A stretch of DNA of 64,000 bases from Sphingomonadales bacterium EhC05 (GTDB taxonomy: Bacteria; Pseudomonadota; Alphaproteobacteria; Sphingomonadales; Sphingomonadaceae), in NCBI GenBank assembly GCA_001650955.1, contig LXYP01000021.1, positions 1-64,000 of the forward strand, in the 5' to 3' direction. Under the pieces are notes generated by a model. The model did not search any database and was not told the origin of the DNA. It was given only the letters and a program-made list of their open reading frames with translations. Positions within the stretch are counted from its first letter, which is position 1, and every line of letters begins with the position of its first letter. This document shows positions 42,785 through 52,123 of the stretch, one piece after another. The translations under genes and the position numbers were made by a program.

Positions 42785-43642
42785 TCAGTCGCGTTTCAAA
42801 GTGATCGAAATGCGTCTGTTCCGATCATCTGCACGATCTTCAGGGTTGTAAGGCTCCGTGTCGGCAACCCCTTCTATTCGATGCATGCGGCTAGGCCGGA
42901 CGCTTTGAGACACGAGTTCCTTGCGCGTCGCTTCCGCTCTGGCAGAAGATAGAAGCCAATTATTCATGCTTTTTCCGCTTGCGTAGGGCAAACTATCTGT
43001 ATGACCTCTGATGACTATCTGATTGTCGACCGTCGCCACGATTTTGGCAACTTCTCCAATCAGAACTCTTGCTTTGTCATTAAGCCTGTCTGTGGCCAGT
43101 GCAAACATGCTGAAGTTCGCTTCATCGATAAGATCAATGCGGAGGCCTTCCTCAGTATCGGTAAAGCGAATGTTTTTCAGCAGAGCCAGTTTCTTCGGAT
43201 CCTTGGCAAGTTGCTCGCGTATTTTTTTCTCAAATTCCTTCGCATCAAGATCTTTTTTGCTGCGATGATTTTTACCCTTGTCGTCTTGGGTGCCAGTCGC
43301 GTCGCGCGGGATCGTGATGGACCGCGTGCCGGTTTGTGCAGCTTTGTGCGGATAATTGTCCTTGGCGGTTATCGAATCTCCGCCAAACATGCCATCGGCA
43401 CCGGCACTATTCTCGCGCATTTGAACAAGGGTTGGTGCAAAATAGTCGGCCAGTGCTTTGCGCTGTTTTTCATTGGTCGCTCCAAGCAACCACATAAGAA
43501 GAAAGAAAGCCATCATCGCGGTCACGAAGTCGGCATATGCAACTTTCCAGGCACCGCCGTGATGGCCACCATGTTCTTCCACGATAATTTTTTTGACAAT
43601 GATTGGTGGTTGATTTGAACCAGCAGGGAGTTTCTTTGCCAT
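42785..43642 (-). CDS. motB: flagellar motor protein MotB
   Basis: Stator subunit of 285 residues. The single membrane helix WKVAYADFVTAMMAFFLLMW carries the essential proton-binding Asp. The C-terminal OmpA-like peptidoglycan-binding domain has the motif QIVIRGHTDSLPY and then NWLLSSARAEATRKEL. The linker holds a charged stretch (DDKGKNHRSKKDLDAKEFEK) where the plug is expected. It forms the proton channel with MotA, encoded just upstream (3 bases between stop and start). The usual length is 250-310 residues. Confidence 0.93.
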   Translation of the reverse strand: MAKKLPAGSNQPPIIVKKIIVEEHGGHHGGAWKVAYADFVTAMMAFFLLMWLLGATNEKQRKALADYFAPTLVQMRENSAGADGMFGGDSITAKDNYPHKAAQTGTRSITIPRDATGTQDDKGKNHRSKKDLDAKEFEKKIREQLAKDPKKLALLKNIRFTDTEEGLRIDLIDEANFSMFALATDRLNDKARVLIGEVAKIVATVDNQIVIRGHTDSLPYASGKSMNNWLLSSARAEATRKELVSQSVRPSRMHRIEGVADTEPYNPEDRADDRNRRISITLKRD

Positions 43643-43645
43643 TGA

Positions 43646-44509
43646 TCAACGCGCCCTTATTGCATCAAAAACATCGGAGAAACTGGGTTGGTTAGCATGT
43701 TGCAAGCTGGTGCGCGCGGCTTCGATGATCAAGGGTTGCGGATGACCATGTAGGCTAGCGATGATGATCTGCTTCGCGACTTGATAGATGCTGGCATCGC
43801 TCTCAATGACTGAGCGAACACGGTTGGCCATCGGGCCAACTAGGCCATATGCCAACAAAACACCAAGGAATGTTCCGACCAGTGCGGAACCGATCATCCC
43901 ACCCAGAATAGTTGGCGGTTTGTCGATTGAACCCATGACCTTGATGATGCCCAATACGGCAGCAACAATGCCCAAGGCGGGCAGGGCATCGGCCAGGCCT
44001 TGGAGGTTTTCGGCCGGCGCAATAGCTTCGTGATGGTGAGTTTTGATTGCTTGATCCATAACATCTTCAACGGCATGGGGATCGAGCGTGCCGGACGAAA
44101 CCACGACAAGCCTGAGACTGTCAGCGATGAGGTGGATGAGCGTATCATCCTTTAGTAGCTTGGGATATTCGCTGAATATCGGCGACGCTTTGGGGTCTTC
44201 GATATGTGGCTCCAGAGCCACCGGGCCTTCGCTTTTGAGAACTTTTGTAAGTTTCGAAACCAACAATATGCAGTCCATGAAGTCCTGTTTAACATATGTT
44301 GGGCCTTTAAAGACTTTGCCGAAGCCGCCCATCAGCGCTTTGAGTTGTGCGCTGCTATTGCCGATGATGAGTGCACCAACAGCCGACCCGCCGATAATGC
44401 CCATCTCGACTGGCAATGCGGCTAGCACAACGCCCAAGTCGCCACCAGAAACCATAAAAACGCCAAAAACCATGACGAGCAAGACGACAATACCAATTGC
44501 GGCAAACAT
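43646..44509 (-). CDS. motA: flagellar motor protein MotA
   Basis: Stator subunit of 287 residues with four membrane helices: VVLLVMVFGVFMVSGG at the N-terminus, LPVEMGIIGGSAVGALIIGN, and a C-terminal pair (ADALPALGIVAAVLGIIKVM and IGSALVGTFLGVLLAYGLVG) in which Pro residues couple proton flow to torque. The large cytoplasmic loop between helices 2 and 3 holds the charged residues that contact FliG. It is followed by motB. A hairpin-rich leader separates it from flgL. Confidence 0.93.
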   Translation of the reverse strand: MFAAIGIVVLLVMVFGVFMVSGGDLGVVLAALPVEMGIIGGSAVGALIIGNSSAQLKALMGGFGKVFKGPTYVKQDFMDCILLVSKLTKVLKSEGPVALEPHIEDPKASPIFSEYPKLLKDDTLIHLIADSLRLVVVSSGTLDPHAVEDVMDQAIKTHHHEAIAPAENLQGLADALPALGIVAAVLGIIKVMGSIDKPPTILGGMIGSALVGTFLGVLLAYGLVGPMANRVRSVIESDASIYQVAKQIIIASLHGHPQPLIIEAARTSLQHANQPSFSDVFDAIRAR

Positions 44510-44546
44510 AAATTAATTCCCCATCCAAGGATCAGGTGCGTGATAT

Positions 44547-44577
44547 TTGTGTCCCTCTCTGCAAATAAGGGACACAA
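44547..44577. terminator. inverted repeat between flgL and motA
   Basis: TTGTGTCCC (44547-44555) and GGGACACAA (44569-44577) form a nine-base-pair stem with a 13-base loop in the flgL-motA interval. It may end the flgB-L transcript or partly separate it from motAB. There is no clear T-run, so it could also be an operator. Confidence 0.45.
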
Positions 44578-44644
44578 CCATTGATAGGGTGAACGGAAAA
44601 AACGGCTCTTGGTTAAGGGCGCAATAACAATGAATCATATGGGT

Positions 44645-45490
44645 TTATCCGATCAATTGGATAAGCGATGTACCGGCAGATTGTGCATAGAGCCGCTGAG
44701 CCGCCTCGAGATTAACCAGAAGGGATTGGAAACGCGAAATTGCCTCGGGTACGTTGGTGTTTTCCAACTCAGTTCGTCGTTCGGTTGATGTGAGCTGGGA
44801 TTGTTCCAGTCGTTGTTGTTGCTGGTCAAGGCGATTGATCATGAGGCCTTGGTCGGCGAGCAGGTTTGAAAAATGATTGGTCAGTGAATCGACGTGTTCA
44901 AGCTGCAACGCACGCTCCGCAACTGTGCCGGTCTGTACCGCAACGATCATATCATTCATGATCGTATCGAGGTCGCTAGTAACACCGCCGATATCTATCG
45001 ATTGGGTTACAGTCTGGAGGTTCGGAGATGGAGTTACCAAGACATTGGTCTCAATCCGCATTTCGATGGGATCACCGTTGTGGAACAGTTTCCCGCCGTA
45101 GCTGTCTTGAGCCTGAGTGAATTGATTAAACTGATCGCGCAGACTTTCCAGCTCGATAGCAATGACGTTGCGGTCTGGTGTGGACAGCGTTTCGTTATTG
45201 GCCAAGATCAGCAGCTCTTTGGTACGGGCGACACCATTGGATATGGTGTCAATCGATGACTCCGCTTGCTGAGCCATGATACGCGCGCGCCCAATATTGT
45301 TGAGCCAGGAGGTCTCAATCGCAGCCTGCCTGCCGAGGCTAGAGATTTCAAGCCAACTTGACGGCGCTTCGGAGGGTTGATTGAAGCTTTTGTTGCTCGC
45401 GACAGATTCCTGCGCCCTGCCAATCAGTGCCGACAGTTCCGCCTGCTTCTGGATGCTATCATTGGGTCTGTTTCTATTGATCGAATCCAT
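44645..45490 (-). CDS. flgL: flagellar hook-associated protein FlgL (HAP3)
   Basis: Junction protein between hook and filament, 281 residues. The N-terminal flagellin-like D0/D1 helix is visible (QKQAELSALIGRAQESVASN, ASIDTISNGVARTKELLILA), as is the C-terminal one (VPEAISRFQSLLVNLEAAQR with LYAQSAGTSLIQLIG). Only a short middle domain is present, so this is a small FlgL. It is encoded directly downstream of flgK with about 24 bases between. Confidence 0.87.
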   Translation of the reverse strand: MDSINRNRPNDSIQKQAELSALIGRAQESVASNKSFNQPSEAPSSWLEISSLGRQAAIETSWLNNIGRARIMAQQAESSIDTISNGVARTKELLILANNETLSTPDRNVIAIELESLRDQFNQFTQAQDSYGGKLFHNGDPIEMRIETNVLVTPSPNLQTVTQSIDIGGVTSDLDTIMNDMIVAVQTGTVAERALQLEHVDSLTNHFSNLLADQGLMINRLDQQQQRLEQSQLTSTERRTELENTNVPEAISRFQSLLVNLEAAQRLYAQSAGTSLIQLIG

Positions 45491-45514
45491 GGTTTTTCCT
45501 TCGCCTGCGATCGA

Positions 45515-46846
45515 TTATACGATTGCGAGTATCGATTGGATCGTTTCCCGAGCGACCTGAATGATCCGCGCCGATGCTTCGTAGGATTGTTGCAGTCGGA
45601 TGAGGTCCGCTGCCTCGCGATCGAGATCTACGTTCGAAATATTGTCACGGGCTTCGCGAGTGGCGCGATCAAATGCGGCGGCGGCATCGCTCTCACTGCG
45701 AGCGGACAGCAGGTTCTGGGCCTGCCCGAGCACGATGGTCTCGTAATTTTGTTCGGAACCTCCGGCTGTGCGGAGATCGACGAACGCAAGAATGTTCCCG
45801 TTTGCCGAGCCGGCCGGGGATGCCAGAGCGAGATCATTGGCCGACAGGCCAGTCATCGAGATGCTCCCGGCCGTCCCGCTGTGGGTTACGAGTGGGGCGC
45901 CGGGCGCGCCTGCATCGGTGCGTCCATTGGCTTGCCAACCATTGATCTCATTTGCAAATTGCACGGCTAGGCTATCGATATCATTGGCAATGGTGACGAG
46001 GCTAGATTGTGCACGATGAAGCCCACCCAATGATCCATCGCTTGGTGGAGCCTGCACTGTTCCGCCAATTTCGATATCAAAACTGTTGTTTGGGTTCGCA
46101 ATAAAACTAACCGAACTAACAGCATTGAACGTGACCAGATCGGTCCCATTGCGCGAGATATCGGCAGTACCGTTGTTACCAAAATTGATCTGAACATCGA
46201 GTTGTTCGGTAATGACGGTTAAGGCGGCATCGCGGCGATCGAGCAAAACTGTATGTTGTCCTGTACCAGGTGTGGTGGGCCTTAGTTTGTCATTGACTGT
46301 CGCCAGCTCGTTCAGCGCTGCATTTAGCTTAGTCGTTTCCTGGGACGCGGCACCGTTGATCAGGCCTATCGTGGTTGATAAGTTCGACGCAGTCTGATTG
46401 AAGCGCTGCACGGAAGCTTCAACGTCACCTACAAACTGATTGCGCAATGCCGGCTCGAAGGGAATGGCAGCAAGTTCTTCGGCCGTACCAAAGAGCTGGG
46501 TGAGCTGCTCACCGACGCCGGCATTATTGTTCGAAAGCGCAATCTCACCCTGGTTAAGCCATTGCACCATCACCTCTCCGCGAACCCGGTTCGCGCCGGT
46601 CTGCCGTGTAGCTGCTTCCAAAAACTGATCGCTTGAACGTGTTATCCCGTTAACAGCAACGCTGCCAGTGCCGGTATAATTTCCGTATAATGGATTCGTC
46701 AGGCCAGATATTGTCGTGTCGCCGATGTTAAGCGACCGTCGGACATAATCGGGGTTTTGTGCATTGGCGACATTTGACCCGACGACTTCTAATGCTCGGC
46801 TATTGGCTTGCAAGGCGGCTCGGCCAATGTTGAGGAGGTCAGACAT
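45515..46846 (-). CDS. flgK: flagellar hook-associated protein FlgK (HAP1)
   Basis: First hook-filament junction protein, about 443 residues when started at MSDLLNIGRAALQ (46846). The longer frame to 47032 crosses flgJ and is rejected. The rod-type N-terminal motif is ALEVVGSNVANAQNPDYVRR. The C-terminus is the helical D0 domain: VDLDREAADLIRLQQSYEAS followed by ARIIQVARETIQSILAIV. The middle is short compared with enteric FlgK (about 550). It overlaps flgJ by eight bases. Confidence 0.92.
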   Translation of the reverse strand: MSDLLNIGRAALQANSRALEVVGSNVANAQNPDYVRRSLNIGDTTISGLTNPLYGNYTGTGSVAVNGITRSSDQFLEAATRQTGANRVRGEVMVQWLNQGEIALSNNNAGVGEQLTQLFGTAEELAAIPFEPALRNQFVGDVEASVQRFNQTASNLSTTIGLINGAASQETTKLNAALNELATVNDKLRPTTPGTGQHTVLLDRRDAALTVITEQLDVQINFGNNGTADISRNGTDLVTFNAVSSVSFIANPNNSFDIEIGGTVQAPPSDGSLGGLHRAQSSLVTIANDIDSLAVQFANEINGWQANGRTDAGAPGAPLVTHSGTAGSISMTGLSANDLALASPAGSANGNILAFVDLRTAGGSEQNYETIVLGQAQNLLSARSESDAAAAFDRATREARDNISNVDLDREAADLIRLQQSYEASARIIQVARETIQSILAIV

Positions 46847-47138
46847 CCTTATTCTCCAAATGACGAGTGAGTAGTTGCGCAATTCCAAACACACCTTTTT
46901 GGGCCATAGTTTCGGCAACCTTGGCATCTTGCATATCGCGGAATTGTTCCATTCCTTGACCTTCAAACAGACCCTCTCCCAGCGAAGAAGTGCGCATCGT
47001 GGACAACATCTGCCGAACGAATATTGCCTCAAAGTCAGCTGCCATCGACTGGACTTCGGCCTGCCGCTTGTCGGCGGCAGGATTGGCGTTGGCCGCTGGG
47101 GCGTTTGCCGTGCTTGGAATGGGTAAAATCGAGGTCAT
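46839..47138 (-). CDS. flgJ: rod-binding protein FlgJ, N-terminal domain only
   Basis: A protein of 99 residues with the rod-binding domain (MAADFEAIFVRQMLSTMRTS and FRDMQDAKVAETMAQKGVFG). Enteric FlgJ has a C-terminal muramidase; here it is absent, and a separate lytic transglycosylase is encoded at 55702-56529. FlgJ caps the growing rod in the periplasm. The gene overlaps flgI by four bases and flgK by eight. Confidence 0.88.
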   Translation of the reverse strand: MTSILPIPSTANAPAANANPAADKRQAEVQSMAADFEAIFVRQMLSTMRTSSLGEGLFEGQGMEQFRDMQDAKVAETMAQKGVFGIAQLLTRHLENKDV

Positions 47139-48268
47139 ATGATTATCAACTCCGCGGTCAAGGCACCTGCTTGTTTCAAGCCTTCCAATATTGCCGTTAG
47201 ATCTGACGGTGCAACGCCTAGCGAGTTAATCGTTTCGACGATTTCCGCCAGGGATGCGCGACGTCCAATCTCAAAAGCGGAACTTTTTCCTTCATCGATG
47301 ATGATATTGCTGTCTTGTTCGGTGGCTGTCTGGCCGCGACTGAACGGAGCTGGTTGAACTACTCGCGGGGCTTCCTCGACCCGTACCGTTAATTTACCGT
47401 GACTGACGGCAGCGGGGCCCAGGCGCACGGCGCCGTTTATAACAACCGTCCCGGTTCTCGCGTTAATGATGATCCGGGCTGCGGCATTGGCGGGTTGGAC
47501 GATCAGGTTTTCAATCTTGCCCATCAACATCACCCGTTCCTGCGCGCCTAGTGGGGCGGCAATCCGGATGGTTACTGCATCGGTCGCAATCGCTTGTTGT
47601 GAACCCATCGCGCTGTTGATGGCATCTGCAACGAGTAGCGACGTCGACAGGTCCGCATCTGTCAGATTGAAGGCCAAATAGGGCTGGCTTTCAAATCCGG
47701 TTGCAACGGTGCGTTCGATTGATGCTCCTCCGGCGATACGACCAACCGAAGGAATGTTAATCGTGGTCTGAGAACCGTCCGCAGCTGAGACGCCCAAACC
47801 GCCGACCGCGAGATTTCCCTGTGCCATCGCATATATTTCTTGATCAGCGCCAAAAAGCGGCATTAGGATCAACGTCCCACCGCGCAGCGATTTTGCCTTG
47901 CCGATCGCCGACACAGTTACGTCGAGGCGCTGGCCAGGTTTGGCGAAGGCCGGCATTTCTGCCGTGACGAGCACCGCTGCCGCATTTTTCGATGCGGGAT
48001 TGACGCCAGGGGGCAGGGCGAGACCAAAACGGTTTGTCACACCTTTCAGTCCGATGGTTGCATATTCGAGACTGTCGTCACCGGTTCCAGCAAGACCAAC
48101 GACAACGCCGTAGCCAACCAATTGGTTGGTTCGTAAACCGGCAAAATTCCCAAGGTCCTTGATCCGTTCAGCCTGCGCCGACTGGGTCGCAATCACAGTC
48201 GCAAAGGCGAGCATGATTAGGAATGTCAGCAATCTGGATAGCTGGGCTATGTTGGATGGTCTTGTCAT
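47135..48268 (-). CDS. flgI: flagellar P-ring protein FlgI
   Basis: A protein of 377 residues with a Sec signal peptide (LLTFLIMLAFATVIATQSAQ, cut after QAE-like position). The mature start RIKDLGNFAGLRTNQLVGYG is the strong family signature, followed by VVGLAGTGDD. The C-terminus SLGVAPSDLTAILEGLKQAG is also typical. FlgI assembles into the peptidoglycan-level ring around the rod, with FlgA as chaperone (54376). Confidence 0.95.
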   Translation of the reverse strand: MTRPSNIAQLSRLLTFLIMLAFATVIATQSAQAERIKDLGNFAGLRTNQLVGYGVVVGLAGTGDDSLEYATIGLKGVTNRFGLALPPGVNPASKNAAAVLVTAEMPAFAKPGQRLDVTVSAIGKAKSLRGGTLILMPLFGADQEIYAMAQGNLAVGGLGVSAADGSQTTINIPSVGRIAGGASIERTVATGFESQPYLAFNLTDADLSTSLLVADAINSAMGSQQAIATDAVTIRIAAPLGAQERVMLMGKIENLIVQPANAAARIIINARTGTVVINGAVRLGPAAVSHGKLTVRVEEAPRVVQPAPFSRGQTATEQDSNIIIDEGKSSAFEIGRRASLAEIVETINSLGVAPSDLTAILEGLKQAGALTAELIII

Positions 48269-48289
48269 AATATCTCTTATGCTCGAGGG

Positions 48290-48970
48290 CTAAAATGGTG
48301 ATATGAAAGAGAAAAATTTCTGCAGCCAACCTTGTTTACTGGCTGTTGCAATCTCCCCGGTACCGCCATAGACGATTCTCGCATTCGCAACTTTCGTGGA
48401 CGGGACGGTATTGTCGGACGATACGTCAATGGCACGGATCAGACCGCTAAATTGCGTATGTTCATCTCCGCGGTTGAGCGAAGTCAGCTTTTGACCGCGG
48501 ACCAACATCGTGCCGTTCGAATAGCTTTCAACCACAGTGACACTGATCTGACCTTGGAGGCTGTTCGATTGATCCGCTTTGCCACTACCGGAGAAATTCT
48601 GTGAACCGCTTGTCGCTGCATCGGTCGGTGAAAATAGCGAGAATAGACCGGTTGTCGGCGGCGATAGCGAGAAGCCGCCACTGCGGTCTTTGGTTGCGCT
48701 ATTGGATTTGGAAGCGCGCGTTTGTTCAACCAGTAGAATGCTGATTATGTCACCCTTGTTACTTGCCCTCATGCCGTTGGTCAGGGCCGAATAGCCTGAA
48801 GTGGTTTGAAAAATTGCACCATTGGCAACAGTCCGCTCCGGGGGAGGGCTGGCGATCACCGGTGCAAATTCGGCCTGCGAGAATTGGGTGCCAGACCCCA
48901 TGCAATTGACCAGCAGCAAAGGCGCTAGGCTAATCAGTAGATATCGTTTGGGCGGTGCTTCATATGACAT
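48290..48970 (-). CDS. flgH: flagellar L-ring lipoprotein FlgH
   Basis: About 226 residues from the Met at 48970. The signal YLLISLAPLLLVNCMGSG has the lipidated Cys, with Asn before it, an uncommon but tolerated lipobox. Family motifs include NKGDIISILLVEQTRASKSN and SVVVESYSNGTMLV-like segments, plus GEQTQFSGLIRAIDVS-type DEHTQFSGLIRAID. The protein forms the outer-membrane ring. An upstream Met (48988) gives a longer leader and is less likely. Confidence 0.93.
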   Translation of the reverse strand: MSYEAPPKRYLLISLAPLLLVNCMGSGTQFSQAEFAPVIASPPPERTVANGAIFQTTSGYSALTNGMRASNKGDIISILLVEQTRASKSNSATKDRSGGFSLSPPTTGLFSLFSPTDAATSGSQNFSGSGKADQSNSLQGQISVTVVESYSNGTMLVRGQKLTSLNRGDEHTQFSGLIRAIDVSSDNTVPSTKVANARIVYGGTGEIATASKQGWLQKFFSFISPF

Positions 48971-48998
48971 GATGGATGGGCCTCTCATTGGGCTAGAA

Positions 48999-49787
48999 TT
49001 AAATCTGCTGATTGACGAATTGCAGCATTTCGTCGGTTGCGGAGATCATTTTGGAATTGACCTCATAAGCGCGCTGCGTCTCGATCATATTGACCAGTTC
49101 TTCGACAATATTGACGTTGGATCCTTCCAGCGCACCCTGACGAATATTGCCAAGGCCTTCTTGACCGCCTTGGCCAACTTGTGGCGCTCCACTGGCCGCG
49201 GTTTCGGTCAGGACGTTGTTACCGGCAGATAAAAGTCCTGCCGGATTGGTGAAATTGGAAAGCTCGATCTGTCCCAATTCGCTGGGTTCGGACTGTCCCG
49301 GCAAAGTTGCCGAAACCGTTCCATTATTGCCTATTGTGATTGAGGTTGCACCTTGTGGTACCTGGATCGCAGGTATCAGAGGCAAGCCATCGCTGGTGAC
49401 CATATTACCTTCGGCGGTCAGACTGAAATTACCTGCCCGGGTATAGCCGGTTGTTCCATCCGCCATCTCAACCTGGAAATATCCAGCGCCTTCAATGGCG
49501 AGATCCATTGCGTTGTTGGTGTTCTGCAGAGTGCCTTGGGTTGCAATCTTGCTGATACCGGAAAGCTTGACTCCGGTTCCCAGTTGGATACCGCTGGCGA
49601 AGCGATTTTGCGCGTCCGAAGGCGCACCAGGCGTCACGATATTCTGATAGGCGAGGGTTTCAAAATCCGCTCGATCCCTTTTGAAACCGGTCGTGTTCAC
49701 GTTCGCGAGGTTATTCGCGATGACGCGCATTTTGGTGTTTTGCGCATCCAGTCCGGTCCGCGCGACTTGTAGAGCTGCATTACTCAT
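48999..49787 (-). CDS. flgG: flagellar distal rod protein FlgG
   Basis: A protein of 262 residues. Signature of rod proteins NLANVNTTGFKRDRADFETL near residue 30; the C-terminal helix is SNVNIVEELVNMIETQRAYE. Length and the internal GYFQVEMADGTTGYTRAGNF segment identify the distal rod protein rather than FlgF or FlgE. Genes flgF and flgH flank it on the same strand. Confidence 0.94.
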   Translation of the reverse strand: MSNAALQVARTGLDAQNTKMRVIANNLANVNTTGFKRDRADFETLAYQNIVTPGAPSDAQNRFASGIQLGTGVKLSGISKIATQGTLQNTNNAMDLAIEGAGYFQVEMADGTTGYTRAGNFSLTAEGNMVTSDGLPLIPAIQVPQGATSITIGNNGTVSATLPGQSEPSELGQIELSNFTNPAGLLSAGNNVLTETAASGAPQVGQGGQEGLGNIRQGALEGSNVNIVEELVNMIETQRAYEVNSKMISATDEMLQFVNQQI

Positions 49788-49808
49788 CTTTTCATCTCCT
49801 TCGAGCGT

Positions 49809-50555
49809 TTAGCTCTGCGGCAGGGTCATTACACCCGCGCCGCTATCATCAAGTTCCTCGGTCATTCTGAGCAACCGCGCTTGCGTTTCCCACGCCCGGC
49901 TGGTTTCAATCATATCGACCAGAGCGCTGGTCATATTGACGTTCGAGCCTTCCAGCGCGCCAGAAATGACCTTGGCATTATCGTCGACGGGTAGGGTTCC
50001 GTCATCGGCGACATGGAAGAGAGTATCCGTCCCTTTGGTAATTTCGGTTCCGGTCGTGCTGACCAGTTTCAGCTTAGCAATCGGTTCAAGCTGAGTGGGA
50101 TCACCACCGGGGGGCAGAACCGATATCGTACCATCCGCGCCAATAGTTACGCGCTCGGATGGCGGCAAAGTAACCGGACCTCCTTCGCCCAGGACTGGAA
50201 AGCCATCACCGGTGAGCAATAGGCCCGACGGATCGATTTTGAGGTCTCCACGCCTTGTATAAGCTTCTTTGCCATCGGCGGCTTGGACCGCCAGCATTGC
50301 ATCGCCTTCAAGAGCAATGTCGAGAGGGCGATCGGTTTTCGTGATCGCCCCCGCGTTCAAGTCGGCCTGCATATTCCGTTCGACAGCCATTGCACGGCTA
50401 TCGTGTCCAGGACCATTCAGATACTGGGCCTTCGACGAAACCATTTCGGCTTTGAATCCGACGGTATTCGAGTTCGCCATATTATTGGCGATCGCCGTTT
50501 GCCGGTTCATCAACGATTTCATCGCGTTGATACTGGTATATGCAAGCTTATCCAT
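49809..50555 (-). CDS. flgF: flagellar proximal rod protein FlgF
   Basis: A protein of 248 residues with the rod signature AIANNMANSNTVGFKAEMVS, the FlgF-type ALEGDAMLAVQAADGKEAYT and the C-terminal helix GSNVNMTSALVDMIETSRAW. It is a component of the proximal rod. The ATG has a ribosome site (GGAATG) and it follows flgE with about 26 bases between. Confidence 0.93.
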   Translation of the reverse strand: MDKLAYTSINAMKSLMNRQTAIANNMANSNTVGFKAEMVSSKAQYLNGPGHDSRAMAVERNMQADLNAGAITKTDRPLDIALEGDAMLAVQAADGKEAYTRRGDLKIDPSGLLLTGDGFPVLGEGGPVTLPPSERVTIGADGTISVLPPGGDPTQLEPIAKLKLVSTTGTEITKGTDTLFHVADDGTLPVDDNAKVISGALEGSNVNMTSALVDMIETSRAWETQARLLRMTEELDDSGAGVMTLPQS

Positions 50556-50581
50556 TTTTCATTCCTTCAACTGGTTAAAAG

Positions 50582-51412
50582 TTAGACCTGAAGGTTGATG
50601 ATTGTTTGGGTAAGAGTGTTCGATGTCTCGATCGCCTGTGCATTGGCCTGGAAATTACGCTGCGCGGCAATCAACGAGACCAGCTCTTCAGTGATATCGA
50701 CATTGGCGAGTTCCAGGGCACCAGAACGAACCTGACCAAGCGGACCATTGGACGCCTGATTCACCTGCGCCTGACCGGAATCTCCGGTTGCTTGCCAATG
50801 GCCGTCGCCAACTGGACGCAAGCCTTCGGTTGCAGTGAAACTGGCCATCGCGATTGCACCAATATTCTGCTGGTTACCATTGGTGAATGTTGCCGACACG
50901 ACCCCTTCATCATTGATCGAAATATTTGCCAGCAAAGCATTGGGATCAGCAGGATCTGCGTCGGGCAATATGAAATCAAACATGTCGGCGGCATCGGTTG
51001 AAGTCGCCACTCCATTGGCATCAACCGGCAGTAGCTGTGCCTTCGAACCGATCGTGTCGACAACTTCGCCGCTGTTGTTGACCGAAAAGGCCCCGTTGCG
51101 GGTAAATGTCAGATCGCCACGCGGAGGTTGACCGCGGACCGAGAAAAATCCGTCACCGGCAATTGCAAGATCGAGAGTCTTGTCCGTCGCTTGCAATGTG
51201 CCTTGCGTAAACTGCTGGGCCACTCCGTTCAGGCGAACGCCCTGACCCGCGACGGTCTTGGTCGTTTGGGTCGGTGCGGCGGCAAACAAGTCACCGAACA
51301 GAGCCCGGCTTTTCTTAAATCCGGTCGAGTTGGTGTTCGCAACGTTATTGGAAATAACATTCAGGTCAGTCTGAGCGGCTTTCAGGCCACTAAGTGATGT
51401 ATAGAATGACAT
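50582..51412 (-). CDS. flgE: flagellar hook protein FlgE, short form
   Basis: Hook subunit of 276 residues, short compared with the usual 350-450. Motif SNNVANTNSTGFKKSRALFG at the N-terminus and ANVDITEELVSLIAAQRNFQ at the C-terminus; GAIAMASFTATEGLRPVGDG in the middle is typical of hook proteins. The outer domain D2 seems reduced to a minimum. It is encoded after flgD, in the position of flgE in the canonical order, which supports the name over a second FlgG. Confidence 0.88.
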   Translation of the reverse strand: MSFYTSLSGLKAAQTDLNVISNNVANTNSTGFKKSRALFGDLFAAAPTQTTKTVAGQGVRLNGVAQQFTQGTLQATDKTLDLAIAGDGFFSVRGQPPRGDLTFTRNGAFSVNNSGEVVDTIGSKAQLLPVDANGVATSTDAADMFDFILPDADPADPNALLANISINDEGVVSATFTNGNQQNIGAIAMASFTATEGLRPVGDGHWQATGDSGQAQVNQASNGPLGQVRSGALELANVDITEELVSLIAAQRNFQANAQAIETSNTLTQTIINLQV

Positions 51413-51454
51413 ATTATCGTCTCCTGTTTTAGATTGGACGTCGGATGGCCCAAA

Positions 51455-52123
51455 TTATCCGACCTTCAGTGCCTCGGCTGGGAATACGTTGCCGATGGGG
51501 GTTACGAGAATGGGAGGGCCATTGTTTTCAGATGCTGTGACAGATGCCACCGGAACCCATGTCGCTAAGTTGGAAACCGAACCGCCGTTGATACGGACAC
51601 GCAGTCGCCCTTGATCAAGAGGCGCCCCGAGCTCGTCTTTGCTGTCAAAATTAAACTCTACCGGGCCGGCTTCCTGGCGGCCAAGTTCTGCGAACATAAC
51701 GATTTCGCCAGCATCATTTAGCAGATCGATCGAAAGATTGTCGGTTGCCTGGTCAAGTTCGAACTCGCCGGCATATTGGCCATTTTTGTCCGCGACCGCA
51801 AAATTTCCGGGAACCAGAATAGAATGTCCGATCCACTCTTTTGCTTCTGACAGTCGGTTATCGCCCAAAATAGAAGCGATGTCCGTCAATGATTGACTCA
51901 TCTCGGCAATACCAGCAACGCTGGAAAACTGCGCCAGCTGAGCAACCATGGCCTGGTTGTCGAGCGGGTCAAACGGGTCCTGAAACTTCAATTGTGTCGT
52001 CATCAAGCGTAGAAAAGAACTCTGATCCAAACTATTGTCACCAGTGGAGTTCTCAGGTTGCGCCTGGGTCAGTCCCGCGAGATAGTTGGTCGGTTGCGGA
52101 GTAACTTCTGAGGCAATATTCAT
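51455..52123 (-). CDS. flgD: hook-capping protein FlgD
   Basis: A protein of 222 residues. The N-terminal motif SSFLRLMTTQLKFQDPFDPL then DNQAMVAQLAQFSSV is the FlgD signature. The remainder has the tandem Tudor/FNIII-like part (FELDQATDNLSIDLLNDAGE). FlgD caps the growing hook. Start and stop codons of flgC and flgD overlap (TAATG). Confidence 0.93.
   Translation of the reverse strand: MNIASEVTPQPTNYLAGLTQAQPENSTGDNSLDQSSFLRLMTTQLKFQDPFDPLDNQAMVAQLAQFSSVAGIAEMSQSLTDIASILGDNRLSEAKEWIGHSILVPGNFAVADKNGQYAGEFELDQATDNLSIDLLNDAGEIVMFAELGRQEAGPVEFNFDSKDELGAPLDQGRLRVRINGGSVSNLATWVPVASVTASENNGPPILVTPIGNVFPAEALKVG

Noticed and set aside
46846-47032. Longer FlgK with 62 extra residues
   Set aside because: The extension runs through flgJ in another frame; MSDLLNIGRAALQ is the conserved FlgK start.
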